Shown: one piece after another, positions 61,091 through 64,000 of the stretch
Numbering within the stretch: the first letter of the stretch is position 1
Layout: each line of letters begins with the position of its first letter
Source: Frondihabitans sp. PhB188
Lineage (GTDB): Bacteria; Actinomycetota; Actinomycetes; Actinomycetales; Microbacteriaceae
Length of the DNA: 64,000 nucleotides
Reading direction: 5' to 3'
Assembly: GCF_003752365.1 (NCBI RefSeq)
Contig: NZ_RJUO01000005.1
Span: forward strand, 299,299-363,298
Made by a program: the position numbers and the translations under genes
Notes under the pieces: model-generated
What the model saw: the letters and a program-made list of their open reading frames with translations, nothing else
Database searches by the model: none
Told to the model about the DNA's origin: nothing

Positions 61091-61525
61091 TCACCGCTGG
61101 GCAGTGAGGCGAATCAGCTCGAGGTCGACCTGCACGTCGTCGGCGTCGCCTTCCCAAAACAGGTCAGGGACCGCGGAGCGGATCTTCTCGACGTCAACGC
61201 CGATTGCCCGGTCTGGAAATGACACCGTGACGGTGATGCTGTGCACGGGGGCTGATTCGTCGACGTCTCCCCCGGTGTCCTCCCCGAGGCTGTATTGGTA
61301 CTCCCATTCCAGGCCGACGACAGGGAGACTCTGACCGGGCAGGGCTTGCGTTGCCTGGTGTCGGTCCTCGCCGGGGTGCGGTGCGCGGGTGCACATCCAG
61401 TGGGTGCCGTCGACGTCGTACGTCGACGCCGTGCAGGTGGTCTCCGTTGGGCTGAGGTCGAGGGCGGGCGCTTCGGGGTCGATGGCCTGGCCGAGGGTGT
61501 CGGAGCGGCTGTAAGTGATGATCAT
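61091..61525 (-). CDS. Hypothetical protein
   Basis: 144 residues: MIITYSRSDTLGQAIDPEAPALDL, TYDVDGTHWMCTRAPHPGEDRHQA, LEWEYQYSLGEDTGGDVDES and ITVTVSFPDRAIGVDVEKIRSAVPDLFWEGDADDVQVDLELIRL. Acidic, no membrane helix. Begins 62 bp downstream of another small gene on the same strand. Family not recognised. Confidence 0.65.
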   Translation of the reverse strand: MIITYSRSDTLGQAIDPEAPALDLSPTETTCTASTYDVDGTHWMCTRAPHPGEDRHQATQALPGQSLPVVGLEWEYQYSLGEDTGGDVDESAPVHSITVTVSFPDRAIGVDVEKIRSAVPDLFWEGDADDVQVDLELIRLTAQR

Positions 61526-61587
61526 GGGTTGTTCCTTTCTGGGGTGGGAGGGGCGGCCGCTTCGCCGCCCCTCCCTGTGCTGGTGTG

Positions 61588-61851
61588 TTAGGCGGCGTCT
61601 TCGGCGTCGGACGTTTCCTCGTTCTCGGGGGTGAGGATTCCGGCGATCTGGTGCGCAGTGCGGAGCACCCGGGCGGGGGTGGATTTAGTCAGGTCGGTAT
61701 CTTCGTCCGACCACCCGGCGATGTAGCCGACGCTGTAGGCACTGGTGTCGAATCCGACGCCCCGCAATGAGGTTGCCGACCGGCTCGGCATTCCCACCCG
61801 CAACGTCAAGAAAGCCTCCACGTCGAGGAAGACTGCCGAATTATCGACCAT
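61588..61851 (-). CDS. Small hypothetical protein with HTH-like segment
   Basis: 87 residues if started at ATG 61851. The segment SVGYIAGWSDEDTDLTKSTPARVLRTAHQIAGIL parallels LVAYLGN...GWAAGTSSPGQVDELRLRTAYQIAGML in the ParS-like protein at 54065, though the C-terminal toxin-binding part is absent. Ends acidic (NEETSDAEDAA). Start uncertain. Confidence 0.55.
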   Translation of the reverse strand: MVDNSAVFLDVEAFLTLRVGMPSRSATSLRGVGFDTSAYSVGYIAGWSDEDTDLTKSTPARVLRTAHQIAGILTPENEETSDAEDAA

Positions 61852-61949
61852 GCCGGCGCCGTCGTCAGACAGTGCCGAAGTGATGGCTAGCGAGCACAGC
61901 GAGGTGCCCAGCCCGGCATGACTGTCAGGTGGGTCGAGCCGGTGCGGAT

Positions 61950-62399
61950 TTAGAACAGTCGTGGGTGAGAGAACTCGACGCCGAGAAGCGCGGCGCTGAT
62001 CAGCTCTGGGTGCCATCCGTGGTCGAGGATCACGGCGCGGAGATCGAGGGAGCGTTGCACGCGCACCGGGCGAGGGAGTACCCCTAGCCGGAGCGTGTAC
62101 CGGTTCCGGTAGCGGCCGCGCTGGAACCGGTCGAGCATGTTCTCCGGATGCGTTCCCGGAACCACATGCGACGGCTGAAGGTCGGCGTCCGCGTGCACGC
62201 AGATGGGGATGTCACACGAGTGCAACAACGGCGTCGATGCTGCAAGCACTTGTCCGGTGGCGAGCTCAATCGCATACCGTTGCGGCCGCACCGACTGCTG
62301 GCCGGCATCCCGTTTGACCCAGAAGCGGCCGTAACCGTCGTCAGAGATCGCACCGGTCCAAAACCAGCCATCATCTGGTTCTGGCCCTTTCACGACCAA
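61950..62399 (-). CDS. HNH-nuclease-like protein
   Basis: 149 residues. WFWTGAISDDGYGRFWVKRD, QRYAIELATG, LLHSCDIPICVHADADLQPSHVVPGTHPENMLDRFQRGR follow the pattern of small HNH endonucleases (His-Ser-Cys-Asp ... Cys, then His and Asn of GTHPENM). TTG 62399 and GTG 62393 are possible starts. An extra 45-residue C-terminal tail (DLRAVILDHGWHPELISAALLGVEF) may be a helical DNA-binding extension. Activity is unproven. Confidence 0.65.
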   Translation of the reverse strand: MVVKGPEPDDGWFWTGAISDDGYGRFWVKRDAGQQSVRPQRYAIELATGQVLAASTPLLHSCDIPICVHADADLQPSHVVPGTHPENMLDRFQRGRYRNRYTLRLGVLPRPVRVQRSLDLRAVILDHGWHPELISAALLGVEFSHPRLF

Positions 62400-62428
62400 C
62401 GATCAGAACCGGTCCATTCTTGTGCGGG

Positions 62429-62617
62429 TCACCGGTCGAAGCCCTCGCCGGCCATCTCCGTCGTCCACACCAGAAGACCCCACCGCTCCTCGAGACCCTG
62501 GCTCGTGTCGCCAGCTGTCCGCGTCAACGCCATGTGCTCACCCGGGCCCTCGTGATCCGACAGGGCACACCGGTAGGCCACATCCTCAAGGAGGAAGAAG
62601 GAGGCGCATCGGGTCAC
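62429..62617 (-). CDS. Very small hypothetical protein with Cys/His pattern
   Basis: 62 residues if started at GTG 62617: VTRCASFFLLEDVAYRCALSDHEGPGEHMALT, then WGLLVWTTEMAGEGFDR. Spacing C-x11-C-x3-H-x4-H may bind a metal. The frame stays open to 62659. It sits 29 bp upstream of the HNH-like gene on the same strand, so the two may be co-transcribed. Confidence 0.45.
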   Translation of the reverse strand: MTRCASFFLLEDVAYRCALSDHEGPGEHMALTRTAGDTSQGLEERWGLLVWTTEMAGEGFDR

Positions 62618-62659
62618 GGGTTCACCGTACGACGACGACAGCCTCACACCTGCCGCCAC

Positions 62660-63072
62660 ACCCGAAAGACGTATGACCCGCCGGCTTCGCCTGGCGACCG
62701 CCCACCATTTCCACCGTAGTCACCGTGCACGTCGCCACAGGAGCACAATTTCGCGAGCGGTGCCGGCCTTGGTCGATAGGGAGGTAGCTGCGGGGAAGCG
62801 GAGCCGTTTACGCGCAGCTGTCTAGCGCCGAGGTGCAGCTCCGGCGGTGGGGGTGGTGCTGGTATCGACCCGGGCGGTGAGGGCGACTTTAGTTCTACAG
62901 CTTGACATCAACGACTCTCACCATCGCGCCTCTCCCCAAGGGACACGTAACCACTACGTGGGCGGAACGCGCCGAAGCTGCCTTCGTTTCGAAAGGCTAA
63001 GAATTCGAGTCGCAGACTAGAGGAGGGCTTTGTCAGGCGCGACCCCTAAAAGGCAGAGAGGGACCAAAGGGT
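62660..63072. other. Intergenic region, nothing supported
   Basis: 412 bp with no convincing frame, tRNA or repeat. A TTGACA occurs near 62903 but no -10 follows at the right distance. Confidence 0.5.
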
Positions 63073-63537
63073 TTAGCTGGCGCCGTGGGGTGAGGCGGTC
63101 GAAACGCTGAAAGTGGTCGGGTACCCAGGGAGCTCGCACAGGTAGTACACCTTCGTCTTTTGCGGTGTTGTGATGGTCCAGTCAAAAGCGGCAACGCCCT
63201 GGTTCGTCTTGGTCGCCTTCACCGCCTCGGAGAAAGGGCCAAGGGTGCCTGCTTTGTGAGTGGCTGCATACGCCGCACATGCGTTGTACGCCTGCTTTTT
63301 TGATGCCAGAGCCGGCGCCGTCGTGGGCGAAGTTGCGGGCGTGGTTGTTGCTGCGGGCGTCGAAGTCGGCGTCCCGGTCTTGTGGGTCTGCGGGGAGGAC
63401 ACTTTTGCTGGTGCTGCGGAGCTCTGCGACGGGCTCTGGCTGATCGCTGGAGTGGCGTCTGACATTGAGGAGCAGCCTGCAAGGGCGATCACTAGGGTGA
63501 TGCCAACGACGGACGTTCGGAAAAGGGTGGGGATCAT
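63073..63537 (-). CDS. Small lipoprotein
   Basis: 154 residues. Signal peptide with lipobox VIALAGC (Cys22), a Ser/Thr/Pro/Ala linker of about 55 residues (SSPQTHKTGTPTSTPAATTT), then a compact domain KKQAYNACAAYAATHKAG, FDWTITTPQKTKVYYLCELPGYPTTFSVS. Two Cys in the domain could form a disulfide. Surface-anchored; function unknown. Confidence 0.8.
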   Translation of the reverse strand: MIPTLFRTSVVGITLVIALAGCSSMSDATPAISQSPSQSSAAPAKVSSPQTHKTGTPTSTPAATTTPATSPTTAPALASKKQAYNACAAYAATHKAGTLGPFSEAVKATKTNQGVAAFDWTITTPQKTKVYYLCELPGYPTTFSVSTASPHGAS

Positions 63538-63859
63538 GATTGCTCTCCTTGATGGGGTTCGGCGGGGGCTGTTCTTGCGGGGATAACCGACAAATAAGTT
63601 TTCCCACGGGCTAAGCGGCGAACCAGGCTGATCTAGCTGTCGAATGAGTCCGCTGGAAGGCCCCTACAAAGGAGTGTCTCTAGAAGCCCAGATCTAACAA
63701 ACTGTTTTCTCGATTACTTCGGCGCTCGGCGACCCAGGACAGCCGCAGAACGCTCGGAGGCGAAGACCAGCAAAGATGTCAAGGCTATGGCCCAAGTTCC
63801 TCCAACCCTCCGGCTGCGGGATCGAAAGTCACCCTGGCGAGACATAGTCGGGCGAGACG
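63538..63859. other. Intergenic region upstream of lipoprotein gene
   Basis: 320 bp without a supported gene. Contains the ribosome site of the lipoprotein (AAGGAG on the minus strand at about 63546-63551) and presumably its promoter. Confidence 0.45.
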
Positions 63860-64000
63860 TTAGTGGGTGTCGTAGATGTCGCGGCGGTGGCCAAGGGTGA
63901 CGACAACAACAAGGAGGACGTCGTCCTGGATTGTGAAGATGATGCGGAAGTTCCCCACTCGCACCCGAAGCCCTGGCCGACCCTGCAAGGCTTTAGCGCC
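63860..64000 (-). CDS. RelE/ParE-superfamily toxin, N-terminus outside window
   Basis: The last 46 codons are present: LQGRPGLRVRVGNFRIIFTIQDDV and VVVVTLGHRRDIYDTH, ending TAA at 63860. This is the C-terminal beta-sheet of RelE-type mRNA interferases (R-x-G-x-(F/Y)-R-(I/V) and HRR-x-(I/V)-Y). The start and any antitoxin would lie beyond the right edge. Confidence 0.85.
   Translation of the reverse strand, partial: GAKALQGRPGLRVRVGNFRIIFTIQDDVLLVVVVTLGHRRDIYDTH

Larger units (their letters stand above)
44190..64000. mobile_element. tRNA-integrated integrative mobilizable element (left part; right end outside window)
   Basis: Left border is the tRNA 3' fragment at 44190-44228. Just inside are a tyrosine integrase, an excisionase, then MobC-like and relaxase genes. 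Gene density drops, gene sizes shrink and pseudogenes become frequent compared with the region to the left. No second tRNA copy is seen up to 64000, so the intact tRNA and right border should lie beyond. No VirB/VirD4, FtsK/TraB or replication genes were recognised, so it would need a helper for transfer. Some distal parts could be a separate older island. Confidence 0.65.

Noticed and set aside
44190..64000. Stop-codon reassignment or suppression in the element, suggested by many in-frame stops
   Set aside because: Frameshifts accompany the stops in the same genes, intact genes use all three stops normally, and no suppressor tRNA is seen. Pseudogene decay is simpler.

Overview
The window looks like chromosome of a high-GC Gram-positive actinobacterium, most likely a member of the Microbacteriaceae. 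The reasons are strongly G/C-biased third codon positions, frequent GTG and TTG starts, NusG with a long acidic N-terminal extension, and a small DUF7882-type protein at 38909 of a kind I associate with that family. No 16S or other decisive marker is present, so genus is not assigned.

Positions 1 to about 44190 are ordinary, clean chromosome. From the left there is a cell-envelope pair (LCP ligase and sugar transferase) and the reverse transsulfuration pair metB-cbs. These are followed by an ABC exporter, a LuxR-type regulator, and rplJ-rplL with an attenuated leader RNA. Next comes a two-component system divergent from a MacB/FtsX-type ABC exporter. An eight-gene sugar operon runs leftward from 23569 to 14441: substrate-binding lipoprotein, two permeases, GMC oxidoreductase, ThuA-like protein, Gfo/Idh/MocA dehydrogenase, LacI regulator and a PD40 protein. 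A divergent ROK repressor probably controls it. Then come a YqaJ-type nuclease, a quinone-reductase-like enzyme and the translation/secretion block secE-nusG-rplK-rplA with tRNA-Trp. After these lie an aspartate aminotransferase and murB with two MaoC-fold genes. A phenolic-lipid type cluster resembling srsABC (type III PKS, methyltransferase, FAD monooxygenase) converges on a UbiA prenyltransferase. The chromosomal part ends with a TetR/monooxygenase pair and two paralogous membrane proteins.

At 44190-44228 lies the 3' part of a tRNA (it reads as elongator tRNA-Met from the anticodon loop to the acceptor end), followed outward by that tRNA's own terminator. This is the expected attachment-site scar of a tRNA-integrating element extending to the right. 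A tyrosine integrase, an excisionase, MobC-like and HUH relaxase genes lie just inside. I read 44190 to at least 64000 as an integrative mobilizable element whose far end is outside the window. No conjugation machinery is visible. The cargo is small unknown genes, including a tightly coupled five-gene operon at 52086-53714, several ParS/MbcA-like proteins without partners, an HNH-like protein and a RelE-like toxin at the right edge. Several cargo genes are clearly decayed: an epoxide hydrolase joined to an ABC ATPase remnant, a sialidase/ricin-lectin gene, and frameshifted hypotheticals.

The most striking non-gene signal is a 10-bp word, GAGTTCCTGC (reverse complement GCAGGAACTC). I found it by eye twelve times on either strand, eleven of them in the chromosomal part. 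Two pairs form perfect 12-13 bp inverted repeats near gene ends. That resembles the distribution of DNA uptake sequences or Chi-like sites and deserves a genome-wide count.
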